NCBI GenBank assembly: GCA_015179125.1
Contig: WHVA01000286.1
Coordinates: 81,227-145,226 of the forward strand
DNA length: 64,000 nt
Direction of reading: 5' to 3'
DNA from: Gautieria morchelliformis
Taxonomy: Eukaryota > Basidiomycota > Agaricomycetes > Gomphales > Gomphaceae
Part shown: positions 11,370-23,704 of the stretch, in pieces
Numbering within the stretch: the first letter of the stretch is position 1
Layout: each line of letters starts with the position of its first letter
The notes under the pieces: model-generated
What the model was told of the DNA's origin: nothing
Databases searched by the model: none
What the model saw: only the letters and a program-made list of their open reading frames with translations
Made by a program: the position numbers and the translations under genes

Positions 11370-14105
11370 TCACATTCCCTGGGTCCGAGACACACCTTTG
11401 ATTCCAACATCCTCTGCCACACCGTCTTCATGGACAAGAACGCAATCAAAATGGTCTGGCTCCGACTTCTTCCGTCCAGGATTCGGATGACCTGGTGTTG
11501 CTCGGATCGTGTCGCGCTGGGTCTCATCAGTAAGTCGTTGGGGCGATGGGATGTCAATGATGATTTGTTTGTAGACGTCCACGAAATCATATACCGAGGC
11601 GGTGACACAGCCCTTTGGGACATGAGCATTCAGGTATGCCTGGAGCGCTGGCACAAAATCCACGGCACCATGGTTGTTGATGAGAGTTCGAACAGCGGTT
11701 TTTGGCCATGGTGCACGCTTGGCGATGCTCCATGTGGGTGCACCGGCAGCGACCGTAGCGGCTGGTACTTGTTCCACTGGCTCCTGGACTTCGTCTGCTT
11801 TATTGGAATCAGACTGACTATCTGGGATGGCGTCGGTCCAAATGAGAAATGCTGTGAATTTGTGAATGGCGTCACGACGTGTAAGGTATGTCACCATTTG
11901 TTCGATGTAATTTTTCTTGTTACTGGCCCGATAGCCCTCTTTGGCAAAGTCAATGTGCAGGCGCTCTGAAAGTTCCGTATTAAACCCATCAGGTGTGCCT
12001 TTTGCTCGGATGAGAGCAATATAATGCTCCATCATATGAATCTTGGGGATTCGGAAGTGCTTGCGGATCCCTAGCTTCACAAAGATCTCTTTGTGCTGGT
12101 GGAAGGTATCGAGGGCATCTTGGAGCCTACGCAAAGTCTCAGTAGACTGTGAGGGATATGATGCGTAATAAATGAAATCAATGACAGCGCGAGCGACTGC
12201 AGTCACTTCTGAATGGACAGCACCATATGTCGGGCTTGCAAAGATGCGCTGCATCTCCTTGAATTCACGGCCTGTCCACTGCGTAATAGTAGATATTCCT
12301 TTCTTGAAGTATCGCAGAGTCGGATGATCTGGCATGCACTGGAACCTTTGATCAATTTCTGCTGCACCTGCATGTGTGAGACACCATTTCACAAGATGGT
12401 CTTTGAATACACCCTTGTGAAGTTGGTGCAGGAGGTCAGGCCTGAGGCATGAAAAAATGTCCGTATGAGGCAGTTCGGCCCAGAATGGTTTGGGGATTGG
12501 TCGGAGGCCCAGCCGTGTATATTCTGCTGAAGAGACTTCGGTAACCCAGTCCTTGAGAGCACTGAGCGTACGAGCAGAGTCACGAAATGGTGCATGGCTG
12601 GGCTCCCCCCGGTCATCAGAGTCAATTTCGCAGATCGGGCAATCGGTCGGCTGGACCCCAACAATGAGGCATTGCTCGGGGAAGTCAGCAATATATGCGG
12701 CCAAAATTGGGTAGACCATGCGAATGTGCCAGTCAGCACAGGTCATTTGGACTCCTTTTTTGCCGGCCTCAATTAGCGGTTCCAGGAGGATAGACATAAC
12801 ATAGTGAAAGAGTCTAAACCCAACTCCTTTCCGGGAATGTTCATGGAGACACTCGAGTTTCGTGACAGGGAGGTATCCAAGGAGTATCATGCCCCTCTTC
12901 GATGTCTGACGACGAACTGCTTTACAGATATTACCAATTGAGATATAAACCGGCCAGGCTTGTTTGTCTCCACTGAATTGCGAGAGTTAGGTCTTGTCTG
13001 AAGCCAGTATCACCGGTGCGATGGTGGCGCCGCTTGGCAGTTTCTCCTGGATTGCACAGTGTTCTCAGGTATAGTCCCCCCAAAATACTAGTGCCCGCAC
13101 CTGCGTATCCCACCACCACTGCGCAGTCCACATCTCATTGATGATCTCTTCTTCCTCAGATTCATCACTGAACAAGCGTTCAGGGACATATTTCATGGCA
13201 TCACGAAAGTCCGGATTCCCAAGTAACTCGCGCACACATTCAACGGGATCACGACACCATATGTCAAGCTCTTCTTCCATTGGGTCGCCATTCTCATCGA
13301 GAAAATCACCTTTGACAGTGATTGTGCGGCACTTCCATGTGGGGCCTTGGGGTAACTTCTCAATCTTTTGTAACAGGGTTCGGTTATCCTTGTACGAAGG
13401 ACCCATGCGCTCGCGTGTCTGCAGAAGGGGTAAGTTATGCCATATTGTATATTTCATGTGCCAAAAGACCCACAATATCCAGATGTAGAAAGCGGTCTAC
13501 CTTCGTTTGACTGGCGCCGCTTGTCATCAGCCAGTCAGCTAATTCCCATTCCTGTTGGTCCAGGAAAGTTCCGAACATGCCAAAATTGCCAGCTTTCTGC
13601 TGCTGTCGCAATTGCTCAAACACCATGTGGTGCGTACCTAACGATGTCCCGCAGGCTCATCAAAAGCTCTGCGAAACAGCTCATCAACATCATCCCTGAC
13701 CTCCTTAACCTGTTTATCGGACTTCTGGGGGTGTGTCTGAGGAGAGGGTGTGTTGAGCGGCGCTTCGCCCATAGCACCATGCCCCCATCAGCTTTCATGG
13801 TGCGCATGCGCCTCTTCTTGCAAGGCGGCCTGCCCACCCGCATCTAGATCTGCCTCCCAATCCATGGGTGGATCATCGGAGAGGCCATCATGAGGTGCGG
13901 TAAGGTCAGTTCGCATCTGTACCATCCCCAAACGGTTCTTTTTCTTATCCAGGGCTTTCCGGCATTCATGGGAATAGACCACATGAAGCCGCGGGGCCTT
14001 CCGAGAATAAAAGACCCTGCGACACACCCCACATTGGAACACATGGCGCGCATGCATGGCCAACACTCGCAAGTTTTCGCATTGAAATTGGAGCCGGGCT
14101 TGCAT
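11370..14105 (-). CDS. Plavaka-family transposase
   Basis: This transposase would move the surrounding DNA element. Reading from 14105 down, the first exon has a C2H2-like finger (CGVCRRVFYSRK, then paired His). Later exons carry LADWLMTSGASQTKVDRFLH, WKCRTITVKGDFLDENGD and DPVECVRELLGNPDFRDAM. The signature core follows: APVILASDKT, LSQFSGDKQAWPVYISIGN and LLGYLPVTKLECL. The large exon 12890-11370 contains CLRPDLLHQLHKGVFKDHLV and WTGREFKEMQRI, typical of Plavaka (a CACTA relative described in basidiomycetes). Introns are short. An in-frame TAA between ASDKT and LSQFSG (near 12990) sits where relatives have CAA or similar, so this copy is probably inactive. A divergent DUF6532 gene begins 52 bp from its start. 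Confidence 0.82.
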
Positions 14106-14157
14106 CCCCGTTCACCAGACATGTGACCGGTTTCAGCCTCCCCAGTTTGTTGTTTCT

Positions 14158-16514
14158 TTGTCTCGAACCACCACACTCATACCAATGCCAGCTCGATGTC
14201 CACTCAAGGAAATTGATCTCATACAACAACAGAAACACAAGATATCTACTAACAATGTGATTGCCAAACCGAAGACCCAACCTAAACTCGCTGGGCCGGC
14301 TTCTCGCAGCCGTGAACGCATCCAAACCAAAGATGGACTGACAGAGAAAGGACGCGAATACCGTATGTTTCCCTTTGCTCAAAATGCTCACTATGTACAT
14401 TTCCCTTGCAGGACAACAACTGGCTGAGGAAAAAGAACGGAGGGAACACAACCAACGCAAGAAAGCGGCCCAAGCGGCACACAACAAAAAAGAGCCCAGA
14501 TCCCAAAAACACTCTGCCGACGACGCTATCAGTCCTAACCAGTCCCATCAGGCCCCGCTCCCAGATGTCATTCGCCCTCGCTGTGACCGCCAAGACCACG
14601 AGACAAACGATGATGGGGACAATGACGAATATCCCACTGGAGAAGAGGACAATGAGGAGGAGATGGAGGAAAATGGTATGTTGTCACTCAGCTGTATTGT
14701 GCGTGGTATGATGAAAATGCCTCGTCATAGGGCCCATGTCCGCACGTGAAGCAGCCCTGGAGAGCGAAGTACGCCCTGTCTTATGATTCCACTGAGTGGA
14801 TCTTTCATCTCCCTTGCAGTTCACTGCCCCTCGCGACTTTGAAAGAGCATGCCCGACTCAACGCCATGGGAGCCAGCACACAATTGCGGCCAGCTCACCA
14901 ATCCCCTCCAGTCAGTGTGATCGTGTCACTGTCGCTGCGGGGACAGCGACACGATCATCCCCTGGCCCACGGGGAAGCTCAAGAGAGAAAACGGGCATTG
15001 CGCACCCCACTCTTCCACATGTGAGCCAGCACTCTATTGCGGCTGGCTCGTCAATCTCGTCCGGTCAGCGCAAGGTTGTCCCTGACCCGCCGAGTGGCTT
15101 TCGAGAGGCAACAGCCATCACTCACCGAAAATCCCAGCACTCTATTGTGGCCAGCTCGTCAATCTCGTCCAGTCAGCGCCAAGTTGTCCCTGACACGCTG
15201 GGTGCCTTTCAAGAGATGACAGCCATTACTCACCGAAAATCCCTGGTCTCCCTAGAGGACAGCAGCAGTGAAGAAGTAACTAATTGGTTGATAAGATGGT
15301 CACTGGACTAACCTGGACTTGCACAGGATACTGCCCCCGCTCGAGGTCTCAAACGACCTCGAACGATGTCCCCCAACTCCGACCCAGAGTCAGAGACACC
15401 AGGGAACCAAGCGGATGATCCTGTGGAAGAAGACACACCTGCCGAACGCCAACCCAAGCGTCAATGTGACCGTAAAGGACGAGCCCGCCCTAGGGCATCG
15501 GATTATGAGGGTTTGGAGCAAGGTGTCTTGAAACTGGCGCAGGCCGAATTCCAGGTTCGAGTGTGTACGGAGTACGCGTTCCCAGAGGAACAGGATGTCG
15601 ACGTTGAGACCTGGGCCACGGCATGCTGGGACAACGCATGTGAGCACAAAGCTGTCAAATACAAGATGAGCGCCGCCCACACACGTCTGGTGAGCACCAG
15701 ACCCATGGTAACTCTGACACTAATGTAGCCAAACACTACAGATTGTGGAGCGCGTTTCAACGATCCGAGGGCGTGTCAAAGCCAAGGTAGTGGAACAAGT
15801 GGCGAGTCATTATGGGTTTAAAACCACCAATAAAGACTATGTGATTCAAGCCAACAAAGAACTTGCTGGGAAGCTCTTAGAAGACGACGGGTACATCTTC
15901 GAGGTGCGTAACCACGCTCTATCCTACTGCTACCTATCAATGCGCCCACAGGACGTAGTCACAAGCATGGGCATCTATGAGCATCCCATCCTTCAGGATG
16001 TTATCAATGCCCAATGGTTCAGCAAAAAAAAAAAATCCGATGGCATAGTATTTGGCAGCGCGTTCAACCCCATCCCGGACCCTGTGATTGCGCTTGTCTT
16101 CACTGCGGTAGGTCACTGCCACTCTGTCTAAGCCCTTGCAATTCACGAAATCTATAGGTGGAGTACGCGATCAAACAGTGGGCATCCGGGTTTCTTGTCA
16201 GTGGATCCCAATTCAGCGAGGTAGACTACCATGACGTGTACAAGCGTCATCTCGATGGCTTGGAGCAATGGCGCCACTTCAGCACACGAACCGCCCAAGC
16301 TCTGGCCGGTCACCAACAACGTCTGTACAGTTTTGGGCGGTGCGTTACACTCTTATACTCTTATATCCTTACATTCGAAATCTCACTGACACGAACGCCT
16401 CACAGTTCCAGGGCAGGGTTCCACGATGTTCCGGAACACGCGAAGACGCGTTTCGACAATGCAAAGCTCGCACGAGCGGCTGCGGCCATCCGCGACGCTT
16501 CCGACGAAGAATAA
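14158..16514 (+). CDS. DUF6532 protein, partner gene of the Plavaka element
   Basis: A spliced gene of unknown function with the DUF6532 domain, known from Agaricomycetes. Exon 1 (from the ATG at 14158) is basic and low-complexity and ends at a donor near 14363. The next exon (from about 14413) is rich in Glu, Lys and Asp: EDNEEEMEEN. A repeat-bearing segment at 14870-15250 follows, then a nuclear-signal-like KRQCDRKGR stretch. The DUF6532 core runs about 15490-16450: VERVSTIRGRVKAKV, YEHPILQDVINAQWF, NPIPDPVIALVFTAVEYAI and DYHDVYKRHLDGLEQW. The last exon ends AARAAAAIRDASDEE-like at 16514. Six or so introns are inferred. Divergent placement beside the transposase suggests it belongs to the element, perhaps as a DNA-binding helper. 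Whether it is intact was not fully tested. Confidence 0.7.
14870..15250 (+). repeat. 105-bp coding repeat, three copies
   Basis: Copies begin near 14875, 15029 and 15134. The last two are 105 bp apart and nearly identical, each encoding QHSI, SSSISS and VVPD followed by AITHRKS. The first copy is diverged. The repeat expands the linker before the DUF6532 domain. Confidence 0.75.
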
Positions 16515-16660
16515 ATAACAACTTAAACCCCGTGTATATAGACCGAATATCTGACTACGAATTGATGTTATGCCCTAATGCCTCCCGAACCCTGAACACG
16601 CATTACATCTCACCCACGTCGCCCACTGTAGACACAGGACGGCATTATGTATGACTGGTG

Positions 16661-16711
16661 TAGTGTGCTGTAGTCACCGCGCGCGGCTACGTGGTTCTAC
16701 GGCACACTACA
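16661..16711. repeat. Palindrome near right end of Plavaka
   Basis: tgtagtgtgc at the left pairs with gcacactaca at the right around a cgcgcgcg centre. The cacta/tagtg cores suggest a link with CACTA-type ends. Confidence 0.5.
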
Positions 16712-16838
16712 GAATCGGGCCCGCACTACGGAGCACGTTGTAATAGGGGGGGAACCTACAGGCCTACAGGTGCTACGTAGGGTACGTACCATTCCATAAC
16801 ACCCCCCGTTTTTCCTGATGTACGATGAACTATGCAGA

Positions 16839-16912
16839 AGCGTATAAGTAACTAAGAAATATAAGAATGAGAACGAGTGTCTTACCTCAGTATATGCTCG
16901 ATGCAAGATACT
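16839..16912. repeat. Direct repeat flanking the Plavaka element, right copy
   Basis: Shares tataag and the 27-bp block at 16886-16912 with 9980-10066. See the left copy for interpretation. Confidence 0.5.
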
Positions 16913-17124
16913 GAGGAAGACAGGATTTCTAGCTATCTACTTTATAGTCTACACCACCGCCGGTGGTAAATGTTTTTGAAATGTTTCTCTGACGATGTTG
17001 AGGCACAGTCGCCTATGCCTCAGAGAGATCGCGTGGTTATGTCTAGGAAATAAACCTCCGCGAATCGTTTTAGGCTTAAAAAACCTTGAATGTTTGGGCA
17101 AGGTTTGGCAGATACCTCTGTGAA

Positions 17125-17335
17125 TCTCAGTAACTCTCCTCAATAAGAGCTTTGCCACCAATGTCTCTGTGGCCTCATGTCAATGTTATGACCAGCTCAA
17201 ACATCGGCATTCATATTCCATTGGAATAGCTTTCTGTAACTGCTCGCAAACCTCAATTAGAGCTTGGGCACCAATGTATCTGTGACCTCACATTTAGCTA
17301 CGTCGGCTCGTATATTCCATCGCCATAGCTTTGTG
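17125..17335. repeat. Diverged tandem repeat, about 110-bp unit
   Basis: Two units share the order cctcaat-agagctt, caccaatgt, tctgtg, cctca, atattccat and atagcttt. It has no coding potential. Confidence 0.5.
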
Positions 17336-17459
17336 CATTACCTTATATATATAGCCAATAGGCATCTATCAAAGCATTGTTGATGCTTATTACAATGTCC
17401 ATGAAAATGCCATCTTCACGGCAGGTTCCCCTCAAATACTTTTCCATCGATCGCACCCA

Positions 17460-18901
17460 CTAATAAGCTCGCCCTTTCCTTCCCACTTTTTCCGTGCCTG
17501 CCTTTCCGGCATGGTGGTCGCAAACGATCTGCCATTTCTCGAGGTCCTTAGTCAGGGTGACAGGGCTCATGGCAAGCTCAGTGTGTGAGCGCGGGAAATC
17601 CTCCTGGTCAAGGTGGTAGTTTATCTTCATGGCCCTGCTGGCAAGGTAAGCTACATACAGTGGAATGTGGGAAGAACAGACAAACTCCTGGAATTTTTCG
17701 GTAGTGGGGTTCCATTCTTCCCACTCCCGAAGCCTCTTGTCTATGAGCTCCCAGGTATCTTTAGCATCGCCGGTTTCACGTATGACTGTACGCTGATTAC
17801 ACCAAGTTAGAATATACACACGCATTAGGCTAGGACACTTACAATGAATGCCATGCGAACTTGGGTGTAAGTTGTCATGGCAAGTCCGGTCATGCTCTTT
17901 TTGATCATGGCATGACATAGGTCACTAATGTGCCTATGCTTACCGGTGGGCACAAGTGACTCCAAAACCTGTCGTTGCGGTGAGGAATGAGAATGGCAGT
18001 AAGGTTCACCGTACTTACATGTTTCTTGACCATATTACGGGCGGTGGTAGCCTCAGTGCTTATCTCCGTGATCACGGCTTGAATGCGATCTTCATGTTGG
18101 GCTGCAGGAAGGTCGTGAATGTTGAGCTCACGCATCGTATTCTGGGACAATGTAAGCATGTGAACATGGACAAATGGGGGTGGGAACACACGAGCACGGC
18201 CAGGGCAATGTTGCCTCTATAAGCGGTAAGCTTCGGTGAGAGGATTATGCAGTTGGTATATTTCTTGATGTTGGTCTGTTGCAAACAGTTAGTGTAATGG
18301 CAAAAGAACCATATGAGAACAAAAATGCCTTGAGTCCTTTAGGGATGTGGTATTGCGCGTGACTCGTGTGGTCATCAGGGATGGCCTGCAGGATGGCATC
18401 GAGCAATATGAGCTCACGTGCGAGTGGGTCACCCTCCGATGGCAATGAGGTGGGAGTTTTGTTTTATGGGGCAAGCACTCACCTGAGACTCAGCCCAACT
18501 ATCCAGCAGGGCCGCACAATTTGGTGTATATTTTTTGCGGGACTTCAGGGCAGCGACGAGCTGCACAGCATTACCACGAGGTGCAACTGGAGGCGAGGAT
18601 CATCCTTAGGATCAACGTCTGTATGAGGTCGTTTGGCACCGGCGGCATGTGTCAACATACAGGGCAGACTGTCCAAAGACGGATCAATCTGTGGGATGTA
18701 ATATTCGGACTGACTTTGCTGATGACTGTGGGGCTCACGGCGCATTTGTTCAATGCGCTCCTCCATGCTCAAGCGGGCGATGGGCTGTGGCTGAGAGAAG
18801 ATGGACATGTCGGATGATAGGGACCCATCAGAGCTGGGTTCATGCTGGTGGAAGGGGGAGCCCGATGGTGCACCAGCGCTGTAGGAATCGCTGGGGGGCA
18901 T
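17460..18901 (-). CDS. Accessory protein of the second transposon
   Basis: I do not recognise the family. Starting at the ATG at 18901, the protein begins MPPSDSYSAGAPSGSPF, then a low-complexity Ser/Pro/Gln region, then RLSMEERIEQMRRE, a probable coiled coil. Later exons give LLLDAILQAIPDDHTSH with YHIPKGLKAFLFSYG (about 18430-18300), then HEDRIQAVITEISTEATTAR with NMVKKHVSTVNL (about 18130-17990), and a final exon from 17815 to 17460 with DTWELIDKRLREWEEWNP and DLEKWQIVCDHHAGK. The region before the last exon resembles the arrangement of the partner gene in the Plavaka element, a separate nuclear-looking helper. Five or six short introns are inferred, and exact joins were not fixed. Confidence 0.45.
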
Positions 18902-18932
18902 GCTCGCTGGTTCGTTATCGTGGAGGGTGGGC

Positions 18933-19034
18933 AAAGGGATATTAGCGGTGAAAGAGAGGCAACACTTATAAATATCTGGAATGAAAGGGATATTAGCGGT
19001 GAAAGAGAGGCAACGCTTATAAATATCTGGAATG
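18933..19034. repeat. 51-bp tandem duplication
   Basis: The unit starting aaagggatattagcggtg occurs at 18933-18983 and 18984-19034 with about one base different. It lies in the gap between the accessory gene and the transposase. Confidence 0.85.
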
Positions 19035-19179
19035 AATCCACTGACAAAGTGGCACAATAGCGTAAAATTATTCTTATGTAAGTACGTTCGAAAATTTCCA
19101 AAAATCGAAAAATGCCTGAAATGGATCACCGTTGGATGCCCTCGGGTCACGGAGAGGAGCACAGAGCAGAGGGAATACC

Positions 19180-22100
19180 TCATTGGACTCGGCGACGTTT
19201 GATGGCTCGGGCACGTGTGGACCGTAGTGCAGGTAATAAGTCAGGCTCTTCATAGTCAGGTTCTTCATCAGCATCAATGGCGGGTGCCTCAGTTCCCAAG
19301 GGATTCCAGTCGCTAGGTTGACCTCCATCTGAGTCGGTTTCTGGGTCAATATCTCTGGCCTCGTCAGGGGGTGGGGGATTTCCAGGGTTTTCATCATGGT
19401 CCGTCCGAGCAGCAATTCGTTGCTTCTCTTTGTTGGCACTTCGTGTGGCCTTTGCTTTTGCTTTGGTTTGGGCACGCTTGTGAGTCCGCATGACCCGAAC
19501 CTGTGCGGCCATCCGGTCATGGTAGCTGCGGCGGTCTTGGTGGAGGGGTTCTGGAGCTGTTAGTGTGCGAGGCAAAGTCTCACGCACGAGGTCAGCATTG
19601 TGGATGGCATTGAGATTGAGAACAAATTGCATATCGTCTGCATGAACCAGAGCCGGTGATGTATGACTGGTGGCTTCTCGTTCCTGACGGTGCACGCGAG
19701 AACCTGTGACGCCACACTTTGCAGTGCGGCAGTCATGTTGCACGTTGACCATGAATCTGATGTCCTGCTCCAGGGGGTGAATGAACAAGGACCAGGAGAT
19801 GCTGACATGACAAGTAGGGAAACACACCTGAGATCGGATACCTAGGAACTCAGGGTCGGTGGTCAAACAACGAAGCAAGGGCATGTTGAAAGCCGCGTGC
19901 AAAGTGTCCGATATGTGATATACCTCCAATATCACGTATGAGCAATGTTCACTCGCGCCTTCAGGTATCGATAGGCAGTGGATACGACCAATAACTGTGG
20001 CCTGCGGTGGCAGAATCAGCTCGGAGAAGGTGCAATCAGGGTGATCATACCGATTCACTACCCGCAAAGACCCATGCACCAACTTTGCAAATGTCGTCAG
20101 ACTGGGCCGTCACCGCGATCCCATGATGCCATGTTGAATGGTCCAAGGGGGGAGCCTGAAGGCGTGCCTGTGCCCCTGAAGTGTCAGCCCACGTCAGAGT
20201 CTTCCGCTTCTTCTGGGCGATGGGCTTGACGTAACCTGGCAATTTGTCCGTACTGCATTAGTACAATCTGGGTGGGATGGAAATAGAAATGGAACCTGGG
20301 GTGTGCTTCGGAGGGGGCACCCATCCTAAATGGGTCTGCACGATCGGGTGCTGAACGAGCATTGCTTGAACTCGACAAGATGACTGCACCCACTCGCCGC
20401 CCTGGGCTTCATCCACAGGGTCTGCTTCCCAGAACCCCCCACTCATTAGGTGTTTGACGTGCTCCATGCTGGAGCACTTGCGGGCTATGTCACGACCTGG
20501 CGCCTGGTGGTTACTAAGGACAGAACACATACGAAAGACATGGTTGAAACATTCAAAAACTTCCGTGGCATACCGAATGGCGGGACCGAAGCGCTCCACA
20601 TCGTCAGGAAGGTGCGACAGGATATGCAGTTTTCCTTTGTCAAGGATGCGCGTGGGGTCTACCGTGTCAAACGCGTCCAAAACATTGGCAACTAGAATGC
20701 GCAAATCCCCCTTGGAAGCTTTTGAATCATGGAACGCAAGCCAATACCCACTGACGCCACTCACCAGGTACTCCACCATGTTGCGGATCTTGTGATACCA
20801 CAGCACCGCCCCAAGCCGACCTGTGGCTTTAATGAGCTCAAACTGGGGTTGGCTTACAATGCCATGGACATAGAACACCACTGTCTGCATCAGTGTTTTG
20901 AAGTGTTTGCCAACGAGCGCATTGCGATATTGAGACATATATGCCGCACGGATCGGCGGGATTGTGAGGCCATCAATATTGGTACCTTGGAGACGAATGA
21001 TGAAGAGTTCACGCTCGGGGTCTTTCCAGGAGGTGTGCAAATTATGCCACACGTATTTGATTAAGCCCAGCAACACGGTGTGCAAGATTTCAACCGGTGT
21101 GTCACGGTGCGGATCCAGGCCTGCATATTGTATGAGAGACAGACTCGCGACAAGCTTGAATATACATACCAGGAAATGACAGTAGGGGGCTCCATCGCTG
21201 TCCAGGTTGCTCATCAAGCCACTCCTTAGCAGCTTGTTGCACCTGTGCATGTGACCAAGACGGATGATTGGCCTTAATGGCCTTCACTTTGGAAAGCACT
21301 TTAACGATCCACCCTTGGGCAACTCGGTCCTTGACCCCACTCGCAGTTTGCATAGCAGACACCGGTGCGAGTTTCCCTTCGGTTGCCTTTAGGAGCTGTT
21401 TCTGGATCTCCTCAATTGTCCGCACGACCTGCGCGGGGCCCCAGGCTAGCCATTGCATCCACAGTCAGACATCTTTAGAAATCAAGTGATCATCAGTGAC
21501 ATTTGGCATACCTCATGTAAGGCATGGTACCCATCGTCAGATTCCGTCACAGCGGCAGGCCCACCCACCAGACAGCGGCGGCACTTGCAATTCCCGCTGG
21601 GGCCTATGTGACTACACTCCTCAGACTGCTGAGGGTTATCTGCCGGCAAGCCTGGAACAGCAATTCGGAACTTGCACAGACGATGTGAATGGGCATTATA
21701 AGTGTGTGGGGGCTTGCGCTGAGTCCCACTGAACCCGACACAGATGTCAGTTATGAATCCCCAGGTCTGAATGACAGATCGCGCACCGTACCATCTCCAG
21801 AACGCCTTTGAACTGCTCCGGGGTACTTGCATGTGGGGATGTTGCCACGAAACGTACAAAGTATTCTTGCTGAAGCAATCGCCCTGGCACATTAACATGT
21901 GCCAAATATATGTTCTTGTGCGCATTGACCATTTTGGATACGTTCCCACCTACGTCATCTGCCCATAGGAACACAAACGACGTATACAATTCATACCCAT
22001 TGGCAACTGCGCGCAATGGGTTTGGCATGAGAGCCTGAACAGAGTCATCTGTAATATGATCTCTAGTGCCATCACATCAAGGTTCGACGAGCACCACTCA

Positions 22101-23469
22101 CCGACAAATTTAATCCCACCCTCCTCCATGAGATCGAAGTAAGTGAACGCGAGGTCGTCGCCTTGAATGTTTACCAACTCTGGCTTTACTACCAGCCCAT
22201 CCTGATCACCAGACATTAAGTTGCACATGTCCCATCAAACATATATCATACCCACCTGTGTAAGCTCAACCCAACGTGCATCGGCACACATTACATTGTT
22301 GCGGATAATCCACATGTGGGGTATCACATACTCGCCTGACCTCAATTCTGCCAGCTCGTTCACATAAAAATCTTTCAACCCTTTGCGAACCATTGGTGTG
22401 AGTTGTTCCGCTGGCAATTCCTTGATCCTCTTCATCTGCCATATTTCCGATACACAACCCTCTTTTTCTTCGGGATAAAAACAAAGTAGAGGTGCGATCT
22501 GCGGATTTGCATAGTCCTACACTCTGGTTAGCAGCCATGCATACTGGCCGAAGCGGCCACGCAGACGTACATGAGCAATGATTTCAGGAATATCGTTCAG
22601 ATACATCACATTTCCCAATGAGCTCTCGAATCGTTTTGTGGTGACCCCTCCAAACTTGCGCAAACGCGCCTGAGTTTCACGAAGTGCATAGAGCGAGGGG
22701 ACATCATGAGCCCCAGACTCACTCAACACCCACAGGAACATCTGCATGTGCCGCTCGGACAGCCGCAGCCGAGGGAGGTTATCCAGCAAATCCAACAGGA
22801 ACAGCTACCAGAGCACTCAGTTCTCTCCAATAAAGGGCCATCAAATCATCGACACGAGATGCTCACAGTCTTATTTTCATATGGATACCAATCAGAGTCC
22901 TGGGAGAGGTGGCTCACTCGCTCGCGCAGTTGCTCTATTGGCGAGTCCTCCAAATCTAAATCTGTGACTCAGACAAGCACCGTGAGTGTGGGGTGGTATC
23001 ACTCACCCAAACCATCCATTCCTGCCACAGCATGCAGGACTGAGAGATCCTCTTCCTCCAGGTCCGGCTCTTGTGGAAGCAGGATTTGATCCATGTATTC
23101 CGCCATATCGTCAAGCTCACGTATTACACGCTCTTTTTCCTCCTTGGCCGTCATCAGCTCTCTCATGCCATCGAACGTCTTGAGGTCCACCTCTCTATCC
23201 AGGTAATCATCCCCATCTGGTGCATCGACCCAGCCCATTTGAGGCCGTGCTTCTTTGTGAACGCTTACATCGTCCAGAATGGCATCATGAGTATCCTCAT
23301 TTTCTCGATCCAGAGCGTTGTAGCGCCGCATCCTGGCCTCTTCAAACTCAAGTCGGTCAACATTACGCATATGTGTCCTTCCCTTCAAGTGGCTCGACAG
23401 ACTTGCTCGAGAGATCCAAGTCGAGTCGTCCGGAACCGCAGTAAACATGTGACACGTGCGGCATCGCAC
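19180..23469 (-). CDS. Large CACTA-like transposase
   Basis: A multi-exon transposase typical of large dispersed basidiomycete DNA transposons. The N-terminal exon (23469-22999) has a C2H2 finger (CRTCHMFTAV, then HLKGRTHMRNVDR) and an acidic region. Following exons carry NLPRLRLSERHMQMFLWVL, FGGVTTKRFESSLGNVMYL and GEYVIPHMWIIRNN, then a cysteine motif, HIGPSGNCKCRRCLVGG, before DDGYHALHE (about 21620-21520). The main exon (21250-20258) has TPVEILHTVLLGLIKYVWHN, GRLGAVLWYHKIRNMVEYLV, KLHILSHLPDDVERFGPAIR and ATEVFECFNHVFRMCSVLSN. The C-terminal region ends in a basic, nuclear-signal-like tail at 19180. The LH-x-LLG pattern parallels the Plavaka DLLHQLHKGVF segment, so I place it near CACTA; this is inference. 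At least ten short introns are needed. Confidence 0.6.
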
Positions 23470-23704
23470 CTTTCGGGACTCATTGGGGTGCTGTTCGATA
23501 CCTGTGGGTGTTCAGCTGGGTCACCAAAACTGACAAAACAGTCTCACGGACAGTCAGGCAGTTTCTGCTTGACCGCTGGCATTCGGGTGGTCAGACGAGT
23601 GGAGATAACAGTGGGTGTCAACAAAGAACAATAGCATGGATGACAAATTCTATTGTTTCGGGACGTCTGACTAATATTTGAGGAAATGTCACTCAGAGAC
23701 CGAA

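Larger units (their letters stand above)
10090..16800. mobile_element. Plavaka (CACTA-like) DNA transposon
   Basis: Two divergent genes, the Plavaka transposase (minus) and a DUF6532 protein (plus), lie between palindrome-rich GC blocks at 10096-10184 and 16661-16711. The boundaries are inferred from those blocks and from the flanking direct repeat; no CACTA terminal repeats could be fixed. Confidence 0.6.
16515..17459. other. Noncoding junction between the first two transposons
   Basis: This holds the GC-rich palindrome at 16661-16711, the second copy of the flanking direct repeat (16839-16912) and a diverged tandem repeat at 17125-17335. No gene is seen. Confidence 0.6.
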
